From Lolliginicoccus suaedae (GTDB taxonomy: Bacteria > Actinomycetota > Actinomycetes > Mycobacteriales > Mycobacteriaceae), in assembly GCF_008312885.1 (NCBI RefSeq), contig NZ_VSSO01000001.1, positions 744,001 through 808,000 of the forward strand: 64,000 bases of DNA. Reading direction: 5' to 3'. Each line of letters starts with the position of its first letter. The stretch's first letter is position 1. The position numbers and the translations under genes are program-made. This document shows positions 54,409 through 62,853 of the stretch, piece after piece. The notes beneath the pieces are model-generated. The model saw nothing but the letters and a program-made list of their open reading frames with translations. It ran no database searches and was not told the origin of the DNA.

Positions 54409-54428
54409 TGCACGACACTTCGTACGAG

Positions 54429-54480
54429 TGTGACATTTGGCAGTCACAGGGCGATATAGCTCATGCACCGGGGGGTGCAT
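54429..54480. promoter_or_regulatory. Two inverted repeats upstream of the sigma factor
   Basis: TGTGAC (54429-54434) and GTCACA (54443-54448) form one repeat. ATGCACC (54463-54469) and GGTGCAT (54474-54480) form a second around a GGGG loop. They lie 47-98 bases upstream of the sigma-factor GTG and may be regulator sites or a leader hairpin. Confidence 0.5.
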
Positions 54481-54526
54481 CTATTGCCGGGCAGGGGCCT
54501 GGAACTCACACAACCTGGGGGGGATT

Positions 54527-55066
54527 GTGACCGAGAAAGAACTGATCGATCGTGCGCGCTGCGGGGACGAGAGGGCATTCGCCGACCTCGTCACCCGGTA
54601 CCGGAGCAGGTTGTGGTCCATCTGCTACCGCATCACCAACGATCGCCACGATGCCGAGGACGCGCTGCAGAACGCGCTGGCCGCGGCGTGGCAGAACCTG
54701 CACAAGTTCCGTGGCGACGCGACGTTCGGGACGTGGGCATACACGATCGCTGCGAACTCGTCGAAGATGATCGTTCGTTCCCGCCGCGAGCTCGCGATCG
54801 ACCTCCACTCGCTGGATCTCGCCGACGATCGACCCGATCATGCCGAGCGCGCAGCCGACCGGGACGCCATCAACGCCGCCCTCGCGTTGCTCTCCGACGA
54901 CTTCCGCGCGGTTCTGGTGCTCCGCGAGTACACCGCGATGCCCTATCACGAGCTCGCTGCTCACCTGGGCATTCCCGTGCAAACAGTGCGATCCCGGTTG
55001 AGCCGCGCGCGTGCCCAGCTGGCTCGGGCGCTCGCGGAGACCTACGACCTCGCCGGCGTCGCCTGA
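54527..55066 (+). CDS. ECF RNA polymerase sigma factor
   Basis: This 179-residue sigma-70 group 4 factor has region 2 (FADLVTRYRSRLWSICYRITNDRHDAEDALQ, then FRGDATFGTWAYTIAANSSKMIVR) and region 4 (LSDDFRAVLVLREYTAMPYHELAAHLGIPVQTVRSRLSRARAQL). The start is GTG at 54527 after a GGGGGGG ribosome site. No anti-sigma gene follows; the next gene is convergent. Control must come from elsewhere or from the repeats upstream. Confidence 0.92.
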   Translation: MTEKELIDRARCGDERAFADLVTRYRSRLWSICYRITNDRHDAEDALQNALAAAWQNLHKFRGDATFGTWAYTIAANSSKMIVRSRRELAIDLHSLDLADDRPDHAERAADRDAINAALALLSDDFRAVLVLREYTAMPYHELAAHLGIPVQTVRSRLSRARAQLARALAETYDLAGVA

Positions 55067-55090
55067 GAGGTTCCACTGGCTGCGGCAACG

Positions 55091-55127
55091 GCGGGCGCGA
55101 GCGGGATTCCTCCCCGCTCGCGCCCGC
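55091..55127. terminator. GC-rich hairpin terminator
   Basis: A perfect 15-bp inverted repeat (55091-55105 with 55113-55127) with a 7-base loop lies 24 bases after the sigma-factor stop and 10 bases before the stop of the opposing gene. It has no T tract. Confidence 0.75.
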
Positions 55128-55137
55128 CCCGTGCTCG

Positions 55138-56190
55138 CTACGTGAGCGCGAGGAACCCCGTGGTCGTGCTGTAGTCATCGCCGTAGACCGTGATCTGCCA
55201 CTGCGCCCCGGAGAGCTGGCTCGAGGGCACGGCGGCGCAGACATTGCTGATGACCGCACCGCCGCCCGCGAGCTCCTCCACGGCGTACATCGGCTCGGGA
55301 ATGACACCGCACGCGCTGCCGTGGGCCATGCCGTAGCGCGATCCATTCGCGGTGATGATCGCGAAGTCCACCCTCCAGCCGAGCTCCCGCGCCTCCTCCG
55401 TGAGGTTGGTCGCCAGGATCTGCGTCATGACGAACTGGCTGCCCGCCGGCGGCGCGTTGTTGAACGGGTTCTCCTCGAGGACGATCCCCGTGGCATCCAG
55501 GCGGGTCTCCATGGCGATCAGCCACACGCCGTCGAGGGTGACGCTGCTTCCAGCCGGGCTGGCGCCTGCGGGGAGGCTTCCCACTGGATCCGATGCGTCC
55601 TGGAACTGGGCGGAGGCCCCTGGGCCGTCGGCGGGCTCCGGAGCAGAGCCTTCGGGTTGCGCCTCGGCGCGGGTGCTAGTGGCGAGCCCCCAGATGGAGA
55701 GGCCGAGCAGGATGGTGCCGACCATGCCGAGAACGGTCGCGATCACGCCCGCTCCCGCGCCGACGAGCGCCACGGGCTTGTTGGTCGCCGTTCCGCGCCG
55801 CGCGCTGGCGGCCCCGAGGGCGCCAAGGATCGCGGAGCTCGTTCCGAGCAGGATGATCAGGGCCACGGAGGAAGCCCTGAGCAGGATGATCGGTGGTCCC
55901 GCCACGAAGCTAGCGACGAACAGCAGGATGCCGAGCACCCCGAGCGTGATCGCTACGATGCCCATCCAGTTGCGCGAGGACGATCCGCGGGGTGGCGTTC
56001 CCTGCGCGGAGGGTGCCGGTCCAGCCGCCCACGCTGGATACGGCGCGGGATAGGGCTGCGCGGCATAGCGCGGCGGCAGGGGCGGCTGCGGGTCGGACCG
56101 TCCCGGTGCCGGATAGTGCGGGTGGCCCTCGGCGGCGCCCTGCATGAATGGCGACCGGAGGCCTGGATTGCCTGGCTTGCTGGTGGTCAT
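55138..56190 (-). CDS. Pro-rich membrane protein with DUF4352-like outer domain
   Basis: This 350-residue protein has a Pro/Tyr/Ala-rich N-terminus (PHYPAPGRSDPQPPLPPRYA). Three hydrophobic segments follow (GIVAITLGVLGILLFVASFV, VALIILLGTSSAILGALG and VALVGAGAGVIATVLGMVG), then an outer domain from about residue 215 (LDGVWLIAMETRLDATG, FVMTQILATNLTEE, WQITVYGDDY) of DUF4352-like character. The ATG at 56190 follows GGAAGG; the long frame upstream is not coding. It parallels the protein at 8015 in design. Confidence 0.78.
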   Translation of the reverse strand: MTTSKPGNPGLRSPFMQGAAEGHPHYPAPGRSDPQPPLPPRYAAQPYPAPYPAWAAGPAPSAQGTPPRGSSSRNWMGIVAITLGVLGILLFVASFVAGPPIILLRASSVALIILLGTSSAILGALGAASARRGTATNKPVALVGAGAGVIATVLGMVGTILLGLSIWGLATSTRAEAQPEGSAPEPADGPGASAQFQDASDPVGSLPAGASPAGSSVTLDGVWLIAMETRLDATGIVLEENPFNNAPPAGSQFVMTQILATNLTEEARELGWRVDFAIITANGSRYGMAHGSACGVIPEPMYAVEELAGGGAVISNVCAAVPSSQLSGAQWQITVYGDDYSTTTGFLALT

Positions 56191-56415
56191 TGCGTGGTTG
56201 CCTTCCTGGTGGGCGCGCGGCGCGAGGCTTTGCGCTTGGGCAGTCGAACTGCTGCGGGTACTGATCGAGACGTGGGATGCAGGTGCTCGGGGTTTGGTTC
56301 CCGCCCTGCGCAACGAAACATCCGGGCACACGACGGATGCGCGCCCCGAAGCCCCGGCGGGCCTCCCCGGCACCCTGGCCGGGCGCGGCGCAGCCTGATC
56401 GGGCATGCTGGCTGC

Positions 56416-56817
56416 ATGAGCACTGAGCCCCGTTCCGCTGCCCCTTCTGCTCGAGGTCGTGCCGCGGCCCTGCGCCTCGCGGTGCTTCTCGGGGGCGCGG
56501 GCGTGGTCCATTTCGTGGCGCCGCAGTTCTTCGATCGGATCGTGCCGCGCTTCCTGCCGGGCGAGCCCCGCTGGTACACACAGGCGTCCGGGGTCGCGGA
56601 GCTTGGCATCGCGGGGATCCTGGCGGTGCCGCGCACGCAGCGCATCGGAGCGACCCTCGCTGCGTTGCTGTTCGTGGCGGTGTTTCCTGCAAACGTGCAG
56701 ATGACGGTGGACTGGCTGCGGTCGAACCGGTTGTCGCCATGGATGAAGGCGGGCGCGGTGGCCCGGTTGCCATTGCAGGTTCCGCTGGTCACCGAGGCGT
56801 TGAAGGCGCGCGGGTAG
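56416..56817 (+). CDS. DoxX-like membrane protein
   Basis: This 133-residue protein has hydrophobic segments LRLAVLLGGAGVVHFVAPQFF, ASGVAELGIAGILAVP and TLAALLFVAVFPANVQM. The H-F and F-P-A-N positions match the DoxX-like protein at 43217. The function is unknown. It starts at ATG 56416 and is divergent from the DUF4352-like gene. Confidence 0.78.
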   Translation: MSTEPRSAAPSARGRAAALRLAVLLGGAGVVHFVAPQFFDRIVPRFLPGEPRWYTQASGVAELGIAGILAVPRTQRIGATLAALLFVAVFPANVQMTVDWLRSNRLSPWMKAGAVARLPLQVPLVTEALKARG

Positions 56818-57317
56818 ACCCTGGCCGGGGGGCCTGTTAAGGCCCGGGAGCGATGACCCCGCCCGGTTGTGCGCGCTTCTGCACCCTGCGCGGCGCGGCG
56901 GCGGGTGCATTCGGTAACACAACTGCCGGTAGGTGCGGCGGGCGATGGGCGCTTGGGCCGCGGGATGAGCACTGGTCGTTACCGTCGGGGCGTGATCCTG
57001 GGGCTGCGGGACGGGGGTTTGCCGAACTGGGATTATCGTCACACCGTCCGAGATCCATTTTTCACCTTTGGCTCTATGCGCTGCGATTACTCGCTCTTGC
57101 AGAAATGTGTCGCCAGGCTGACGAGCGAGCGAGGCGGAACCGAGGGGTTGACAGGCCCGACCACTGCCCATCGCTAGTGAATATGCAGTTCATGGCAGCA
57201 AACCACCCATGCGACGTGCTAGCAGCCGCTTGCAGGAGCAAGCAGTGTGCCCAAGGCCACACTAGGCTGCACAAAAGCCCAGCTCTAGACGCCGCCGTTG
57301 CCATTTCGTAATCTTCT
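56818..57317. other. Intergenic stretch without recognisable features
   Basis: Open frames cross these 500 bases on both strands, but none has a ribosome site with a protein-like composition. I see no repeat, palindrome family member or RNA gene. The last part may hold the promoter for the leader at 57318. Confidence 0.5.
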
Positions 57318-57430
57318 TGTGACCGAACGGAGCGGCGGTCCCCCGAGCACCACACGGGGCGGATCAGTCGCCGACCATCCCAAGACAACGGGTTCCGCGT
57401 CACTACCCGTTGCCCGTGCCTGGCCGCGGC
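57318..57430 (+). ncRNA. Possible c-di-AMP (ydaO/yuaA) riboswitch leader
   Basis: The leader ahead of the NlpC/P60 gene contains GACCGAACGGAGCGG, GGGGCGGATC and TTCCGCGTCACTACCCGTTGC in the order and spacing of ydaO-type conserved blocks. Their usual forms are roughly GGGGTGAATC and TCCGTCAGCTAACCTCGTAAGC. ydaO riboswitches are well known upstream of cell-wall hydrolase genes in actinobacteria. Several positions deviate, so this is a candidate only. Confidence 0.5.
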
Positions 57431-57455
57431 AATCCAATCCAAGGAGATTCACCTC

Positions 57456-58010
57456 ATGGCTTCCATCACCCTGAAGCGTTCCGCCCGCACCGCCATCGTC
57501 GCCGGGCTCCTCTCCGCCACGGCGGTCCTCCCCGCGATGCAGGCAGCGGCCGACACGATCACGGTGCCCGGCATTGGCGCCATCGAGGTCCCCGCCACCG
57601 CCGGACCCATCATCGACATCGCCGCCCCCGCAGGGAACATCACCGACATCGCCGCCCCCGCTGTCTCGCAGGGCCAGGCCGTAGCCGATGCCGCCCTGAG
57701 CAAGGTCGGCTCCCCCTACGTGTGGGGCGCATCGGGCCCCAACGCCTTCGACTGCTCCGGACTGGTTCACTGGGCCCACGCCCAGGTCGGCAAGGATGTC
57801 CCCCGCACCAGCCAGAGCCAGGCCGCCGGCGGCGCGCCCGTCAGCATCAACAACCTGCAGGCCGGCGACGTCGTCCTCATGTACGGCGGGGCCTCGCACG
57901 CCGGGATCTACATCGGCAATGGCCAGGTCGTCCACGCGCTGAACTCGTCCTCGCCGGTGAAGGTCGACAACCTCGCGGACTTCCCGTTCCACAGCGCGCG
58001 CCGCTACTGA
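57456..58010 (+). CDS. Secreted NlpC/P60 peptidoglycan hydrolase
   Basis: This 184-residue protein has a signal peptide (IVAGLLSATAVLPAMQAAA) and a linker with the repeat IDIAAPAGNITDIAAPA. A C-terminal NlpC/P60 domain follows: YVWGASGPNAFDCSGLVHWAHAQVG with the catalytic Cys, GDVVLMYGGASHAGIYIGNGQVVHA with the catalytic His. It cuts peptide stems of the cell wall. An AAGGAG ribosome site precedes the ATG at 57456. The long structured leader upstream suggests control by c-di-AMP. Confidence 0.93.
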   Translation: MASITLKRSARTAIVAGLLSATAVLPAMQAAADTITVPGIGAIEVPATAGPIIDIAAPAGNITDIAAPAVSQGQAVADAALSKVGSPYVWGASGPNAFDCSGLVHWAHAQVGKDVPRTSQSQAAGGAPVSINNLQAGDVVLMYGGASHAGIYIGNGQVVHALNSSSPVKVDNLADFPFHSARRY

Positions 58011-58042
58011 GCAGCGCCGCCACGCGAATAGCCTGACGCGCA

Positions 58043-58070
58043 GGAGCCCGGACAATGATGTCCGGGCTCC
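58043..58070. terminator. Hairpin terminator
   Basis: GGAGCCCGGACA (58043-58054), an ATGA loop and the exact complement (58059-58070) lie between the convergent stops of the NlpC/P60 gene and the next gene. Confidence 0.82.
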
Positions 58071-58110
58071 TCGTCGTGCGCGGGCCCCAAGAGGGGGCCC
58101 CGTGCGGTGG

Positions 58111-59295
58111 CTACGACTCCTCCGGCTCCTGCTCCGCATCCCGGCGCCGCCAGCGCAGGAAGCCCCGCAAGCGCCCCGGCGAGGCCGTCACCAGCTCGGC
58201 AGTGTTGCGCACCGCATCCTGCGCCGCATCCACCGCCGCGTTGATCGCCGTGGTCACCACGGTGCCGGTGATGACGCTGCGCACCGCAAGCGTCGCCGCG
58301 GGGCGGGCGCTGGCCTGCACCACATCCACCACGGCCCGGGTGATCGCTGCATGCAGGAGCCGCTCCGCATCGTCGGCATTGCCACCCTCCCAGGTCACGA
58401 TGTCGCGCGTTGCGCTCACCGCAGCCCCGGTCAGCGCCACCGGGGTGTTCACGATCACCTCGCCGAGCAGCGTGCGGATGATCTCGCCGCGCGCCTGCTC
58501 CGCTGCAGCCCGCACGATGGGGCCCACCACGCTCGCGGCCGCGCCGCGCGCCGCGAGCTGCACCGCCTTGATCACGAACTTCTGCGCCGTGCCCGACAAA
58601 GGATTGTTGAACGCCAGGTTCACCGCGCGCGCCACCACGGCATCGTCGGCATCGGTCGGGGTCAGGCTCGCGAGACTGCCCGCGCCCTGCAGGATGGTGG
58701 CGCGCACGATATCGACCGCGGTATCGACCGAGAGCTCGATGAGCATCGGGATCGCCACATCGACCGTCGCATCGAGGGCCGCATCGACCACCACGCTCAG
58801 CGCCGCGCTCGTCGTGTCGTTGACCAGGGCCGCGCCCAGTGTTTCCTTCGCCGCGGTCTCCAGCCGCCGCGTCACCGGAGAGGACGCGGCGAGGGATCCC
58901 ACTGTGCCCACGGCCTTGCCGATGGGGGTCGCTGAGGCGAACAGAGCGACCTTCGTGCCTGCCCTGCCGACTGGGCTCGCGACCGTGAACGCTGACGCGC
59001 GCAGCGCTGGTGCCAGCACGGGGCTGTCGATGATCATCCCGGCGACTTCCTCGGCGACCTTGCCGACAGTCTCGCCGACCGCCACCGCTGCGGCGTTCTC
59101 GGCCGCCGTGCGGGTCCTGCCGAGCGCGCTGGTGACCGCGCTATTGATCGCTTCGCTGCCAGCCCCGAGCATGGATGTCGCCGCGACGAGTGGCTGCCTG
59201 CGCTCGCTGTCCGGGCTCTCCAGCGCCTGCCGGGCGGCCTCGGCCGCGAGCTGCTCCGGCGTTGCCTTGCGCCGCCACCGTTCCGACACGTTCAC
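58111..59295 (-). CDS. Ala/Val-rich hypothetical protein
   Basis: This 394-residue protein is made almost wholly of Ala, Val, Thr and small residues in amphipathic helices, with blocks such as VGETVGKVAEEVAGMI, AALSVVVDAALDATVDVAIP and VITGTVVTTAINAAVDAAQ. It ends in a basic/acidic tail (RWRRRDAEQEPEES). There is no signal peptide. I recognise no family. The helices could pack as a membrane-surface or lipid-associated protein (speculative). Confidence 0.7.
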   Translation of the reverse strand: MNVSERWRRKATPEQLAAEAARQALESPDSERRQPLVAATSMLGAGSEAINSAVTSALGRTRTAAENAAAVAVGETVGKVAEEVAGMIIDSPVLAPALRASAFTVASPVGRAGTKVALFASATPIGKAVGTVGSLAASSPVTRRLETAAKETLGAALVNDTTSAALSVVVDAALDATVDVAIPMLIELSVDTAVDIVRATILQGAGSLASLTPTDADDAVVARAVNLAFNNPLSGTAQKFVIKAVQLAARGAAASVVGPIVRAAAEQARGEIIRTLLGEVIVNTPVALTGAAVSATRDIVTWEGGNADDAERLLHAAITRAVVDVVQASARPAATLAVRSVITGTVVTTAINAAVDAAQDAVRNTAELVTASPGRLRGFLRWRRRDAEQEPEES

Positions 59296-59456
59296 CCACG
59301 ACCTCCGATGCGTGTTGCCGCCGTCACCGCATCATAGGCATGGCACGGTCCCCCGGTTGGCCCGAACGGCACTAGCCGCGCGGGACGCCGAGCACCGTGC
59401 AATCCACTGGAATCCCGCACTACGGGAGTGACGGAGGCTATAGGCCACGAACAAGT

Positions 59457-59482
59457 GTTGTGGATAGGCTGTTGCGGATAGG
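59457..59482 (+). promoter_or_regulatory. Direct repeat upstream of fabH
   Basis: GTTGTGGATAGG (59457-59468) and GTTGCGGATAGG (59471-59482) are direct repeats with one mismatch at a 14-base step, 44-69 bases before the fabH start. They could be a tandem regulator site. Confidence 0.4.
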
Positions 59483-59525
59483 TTTAGTGCCATAAGCGTG
59501 GCATCACGGCAAAGGAGCCGAACAA

Positions 59526-60584
59526 GTGGTCAGCATTGCATCGAGGACCGGACACCAGAACGTGGCGATGCTCGGCATCGGCGCGTACCGACCCCAGAGG
59601 CTGGTGAGCAACGACGAGGTGTGCGAGGTCCTTGATTCCTCGGACGAGTGGATCTACGACCGCAGCGGCATCCGCAACCGCCGCTGGGTGAGCGGCGAGG
59701 AGGACGGCAAGTTCCTGTCGATCACCGCGGCGGAGCGGGCCATCGCCAACAGTGGCGTGGACAAGTCAGAGATCGGCGCGCTCATCCTCGCGACGAGCAC
59801 CTGGCCCAACCAGGTGCCGCACGGTGCTCCCGAGGTCGCCTACGAGCTCGGCCTCAACGGCATCGCCGCGTTCGACCTCACCGCCGGATGCAGTGGCTTC
59901 GGCTATGGCCTCGCGATCGCCGCGGACCTGATCCGCTCGGGCACCTCCAAGTATGTCGTGGTCATCGGCATGGAGACCATGTCCAAGGGCCTCGACCTGA
60001 CCGATCGCAGCACCGGCTTCATCTTCGGCGATGGCGCCGGGGCGGTCGTGGTGGGCCCCAGCGAGGAGAACGGCATCTCCCCCACCGTATGGGGCAGCGA
60101 CGGCGAGAACTCGTCGGCGATCTCGCAGAACTATGCGCTCGACGAGTACATGGATCGCGCCAATGACTTGCAGGGCACCGATCCGGCCGTGGAGCCGGTC
60201 GGACGGATGACCATCAACATGGAGGGCCCGCGCGTGTTCCGCTGGGCCGCGATCACCCTGCCGAAGGCGCTGGCTCGCACCCTCGAGGAGTCCGGCATGT
60301 CCGCCGACGACATCGATGTGTTCATCCCGCACCAGGCCAACTCGCGCATCAACGACCTGATGAAGAAGAACCTCGGGCTGCGCGACGACGTTCCCGTGGC
60401 CAACGACATCGAGAACACGGGCAACACCTCGGCGGCGTCCATCCCGCTGGCCATCGAGGAGATGCTCGTCTCCGGCAAGGCCAAGGGCGGCCAGATCGCG
60501 CTGCTGCTCGGGTTCGGCGCGGGCCTGTCCTATGCCGGGCAGGTCGTCACGCTCCCACCAGCTCCGCAGACGCCGAGCTTCTAG
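59526..60584 (+). CDS. fabH: Beta-ketoacyl-ACP synthase III (FabH-type)
   Basis: This 352-residue condensing enzyme has the catalytic Cys in TAGCSGFGYGLA, the His in FIPHQANSRIND and the Asn in NTGNTSAAS. It joins an acyl-CoA starter to malonyl-ACP; in mycolic-acid bacteria FabH feeds FAS I products into FAS II. The start is GTG at 59526 after AAAGGAG. It stands alone, away from other fatty-acid synthase genes. Confidence 0.9.
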   Translation: MVSIASRTGHQNVAMLGIGAYRPQRLVSNDEVCEVLDSSDEWIYDRSGIRNRRWVSGEEDGKFLSITAAERAIANSGVDKSEIGALILATSTWPNQVPHGAPEVAYELGLNGIAAFDLTAGCSGFGYGLAIAADLIRSGTSKYVVVIGMETMSKGLDLTDRSTGFIFGDGAGAVVVGPSEENGISPTVWGSDGENSSAISQNYALDEYMDRANDLQGTDPAVEPVGRMTINMEGPRVFRWAAITLPKALARTLEESGMSADDIDVFIPHQANSRINDLMKKNLGLRDDVPVANDIENTGNTSAASIPLAIEEMLVSGKAKGGQIALLLGFGAGLSYAGQVVTLPPAPQTPSF

Positions 60585-60600
60585 GGCCCCCACCTGCACT

Positions 60601-60634
60601 ACCAGCGGCCACCGATGCTTCGGTGGCCGCTGGT
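60601..60634. terminator. Hairpin terminator after fabH
   Basis: A perfect 15-bp inverted repeat (60601-60615 with 60620-60634) around TGCT lies 17 bases after the fabH stop, ahead of the stop of the opposing gene. Confidence 0.85.
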
Positions 60635-60676
60635 GTGTCACGGGCCCACCAGTGATGGCAGCGCGCCGTGGCGGGG

Positions 60677-61879
60677 TCAGCGGTAGTACGGGTTTCCGCG
60701 CGGGACGGCCCCGGCGGCGGTGCGCAGGGCGATGGGCTGGCTGATCACCCGGTGGCGGGCAGCACGCAGCCCATGGACGAGCTCGGGCTCGTAGCGTGCC
60801 CGGTAGGAACCGATGGCGCCGCGCTGGATGCGGTCGTAGAGGATCGCGAGCTCGGTGACCACGGCGTGGTACTCGCGGACAGCATCGGCAGCCTCGCGGC
60901 CGTGGCGCTGCCGCACGGTGGCGCGCCAGTCGCGGCGCCCGGTGAGGCACGCGAGGTGGGGCGTCTCGTCAGCCGTGATGAGGTTGGCCTCGACCATCGC
61001 GGGGAGCTGCTGGGCCACGACCCGCTGCAGGCGGCGGCGCTGCCAGATCACGAGCACGATGGTCGCGAGGAGCGCGGGCAGCATGATGAAGAGGTAGACG
61101 AGCATGAAGCCATAGCCGCCAAGGAGCAGGGTCGAGCCGTTCCAGAGGGAATGCAGCAGCATCGCGCCGAGCAGGCCGATGATGGGGGCGGTGTACTTGA
61201 CCTCGCGGCGGGCGCTCTGCACGGCGAGCCCCAGACCGATGCCGAGCATGATGGTGAACAGCGGGTGCGCGAAGGGGCTGATCACGCAGCGCAGCACGAA
61301 GGTCACGACGCCGCCCTCGATCCCTTCGGTGCTGAGCGCTCCGGAGAGGTAGAAGATGTTCTCGGTGAAGGCGAACCCGAGCCCGACGAGCCCGGCATAC
61401 ACGATGCCGTCGACGATGCCGTCGATCTCGCGGCGGCGGAAGGTGAACAGCCACACCAGGAACAGGCCCTTGCAGATCTCCTCGGTGATCGGTGCGGTCA
61501 CCGCGAGGCTGAACGCGTAGGCACCGAGATCACTGAGGATCGCCTCCCACGTGATGTTGAGGACGGTGCCGGAGACTAAGGCGATGAGCACGGCCATGCT
61601 CGTGCCCCACAGGAACGCGGCGAGCAGCATGCGGCCCGGCTCGGGCTCCCACCTATCGACCCAGAGGAACAGCGCGGCGAGCGGGATGACCGGCACGAGA
61701 GCGAGGATCGCTGAGCCCAGGCTGGCCGCGGCACCGGCTTGCAGCACGGTGAGCCCGAGGAGGAGCATCGCGACGATGGTCATGATGACCATGACGGCGA
61801 TGGGCACCAGGGCCCGCCGGTTGTGCTCGACCGCCCACAGCAGGTGCGGCAGCTGCGCTGGCGCGTGTGGTGATGTCAT
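60677..61879 (-). CDS. PrsW-family intramembrane metalloprotease
   Basis: This 400-residue multi-pass membrane protein has the PrsW active-site motifs: APITEEICKGLFL (EExxK), GLGFAFTENIFYLS (FxxxEN) and AHPLFTIMLG with the metal His. PrsW-type proteases cut membrane proteins such as anti-sigma factors. The C-terminal ~110 residues form a basic cytoplasmic tail (WQRRRLQRVVAQQLPAMVEANLI). The target is unknown. An ECF sigma gene lies 6 kb away, but nothing links the two. Confidence 0.9.
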   Translation of the reverse strand: MTSPHAPAQLPHLLWAVEHNRRALVPIAVMVIMTIVAMLLLGLTVLQAGAAASLGSAILALVPVIPLAALFLWVDRWEPEPGRMLLAAFLWGTSMAVLIALVSGTVLNITWEAILSDLGAYAFSLAVTAPITEEICKGLFLVWLFTFRRREIDGIVDGIVYAGLVGLGFAFTENIFYLSGALSTEGIEGGVVTFVLRCVISPFAHPLFTIMLGIGLGLAVQSARREVKYTAPIIGLLGAMLLHSLWNGSTLLLGGYGFMLVYLFIMLPALLATIVLVIWQRRRLQRVVAQQLPAMVEANLITADETPHLACLTGRRDWRATVRQRHGREAADAVREYHAVVTELAILYDRIQRGAIGSYRARYEPELVHGLRAARHRVISQPIALRTAAGAVPRGNPYYR

Positions 61880-61959
61880 CGGTCCCCCGTCGTGTCGCAG
61901 GCCATGCCGGGCCTCGGATCAGGCCTCTTGATGCTAGCGCTACGGCTAGGCTGGCCCGC

Positions 61960-62451
61960 ATGCGACGATGGCAGGGATGGCGGACCGGTGTAGTGGCAGC
62001 GAGCGCGGGGCTGGTCGCGGTGGCGCTTCCCGCGATGGCGGTGGCACAGCCGCTCGGTACCGGCTCGGCCGCGGGAACCGAGGGTCTCGACCCGCTGCTG
62101 GCGCTCGCCTACACGGTGGCCGTGGCTGATGCCCGGGCCGAGGGCGTGGCCATCTCGGTCACTTCGGGCGCCCGGTCCGCGGCGCAGCAGCAGGCGCTGT
62201 GGGAGCAGGGCCTGGCGACCTATGGAAGCCCCGATGAGGCGCGGCGCTGGGTGCTGCCGCCCGACGAGTCCACGCATGTCACCGGCGACGCGGTCGATGT
62301 GGGGCCCCGCGATGGCGCGGCATGGTTGCAGCGCAACGGCTACCGCTATGGACTGTGCCAGTCCTTCATCAACGAGTGGTGGCACTTCGAGCTGGCCACG
62401 TTCCCGGGAACGCCATGCCCGCGCCCATTGCCGGATGCGAGCTGGCGCTAG
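61960..62451 (+). CDS. VanY-like M15 D,D-carboxypeptidase
   Basis: This 163-residue protein has a signal peptide (VAASAGLVAVALPAMAVA). An M15 zinc peptidase domain follows: VTSGARSAAQQQALW, the zinc motif STHVTGDAVDVGP (H and D) and NEWWHFEL with the third zinc His. It trims D-Ala-D-Ala peptides of the cell wall. The ATG at 61960 gives the signal peptide; the frame extends further upstream. Confidence 0.9.
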   Translation: MRRWQGWRTGVVAASAGLVAVALPAMAVAQPLGTGSAAGTEGLDPLLALAYTVAVADARAEGVAISVTSGARSAAQQQALWEQGLATYGSPDEARRWVLPPDESTHVTGDAVDVGPRDGAAWLQRNGYRYGLCQSFINEWWHFELATFPGTPCPRPLPDASWR

Positions 62452-62528
62452 GACCTCGACGGATGCCAAGCGCTTGCCGCGCTGGCACACTGGAGCATGT
62501 AAGCCTTAGTCGACGGAGAGGCAGCGCC

Positions 62529-62837
62529 ATGACAGAGCGCGGCACGACCCAGTCCTCGGGCACCAATGCCCCGGCCCGCCCTTCGCACGGGATCATCGCG
62601 GGCAGGAACATCGCGTACCTCCTCATCGCGCTCGCGGTGATCGGTGTGGCGGGCACGCTCGCTGCCGCTGCCGGAGGCATGACCGGTGTCGCCGTCACGG
62701 TCGGTGTGATCGCTGCGGTGCTCCTCATCGTGGCGATCGTCCTGTGGCGGCGCGCGGCAGTGGTGCTGGGCGAGCAGCTGCCCGATACCAATGACCGCCA
62801 GCGCTCGTCGGAGGGCCGGGGCCCGCTCGGGGAGTAG
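62529..62837 (+). CDS. Small membrane protein, two segments
   Basis: This 102-residue protein has two hydrophobic helices (IAYLLIALAVIGVAGTLAAAAG and AVTVGVIAAVLLIVAIVLW) and a polar, basic C-terminus (EQLPDTNDRQRSSEGRG). A GGAGAGG ribosome site precedes the ATG at 62529. The family is unknown to me. Confidence 0.72.
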   Translation: MTERGTTQSSGTNAPARPSHGIIAGRNIAYLLIALAVIGVAGTLAAAAGGMTGVAVTVGVIAAVLLIVAIVLWRRAAVVLGEQLPDTNDRQRSSEGRGPLGE

Positions 62838-62853
62838 CAGGCGCCCTTGCTGC

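Noticed and set aside
54463..56817. 784-residue plus-strand open frame across the sigma factor and beyond
   Set aside because: Only the last 133 codons (from 56416) look like protein, the DoxX-like membrane protein. The rest is another frame of the sigma gene and the antisense of the DUF4352-like gene.
56869..57177. Short plus-strand frame in the gap before the NlpC/P60 leader
   Set aside because: There is no ribosome site, no protein-like pattern and biased Arg/Gly/Ser content; I treat the region as non-coding.
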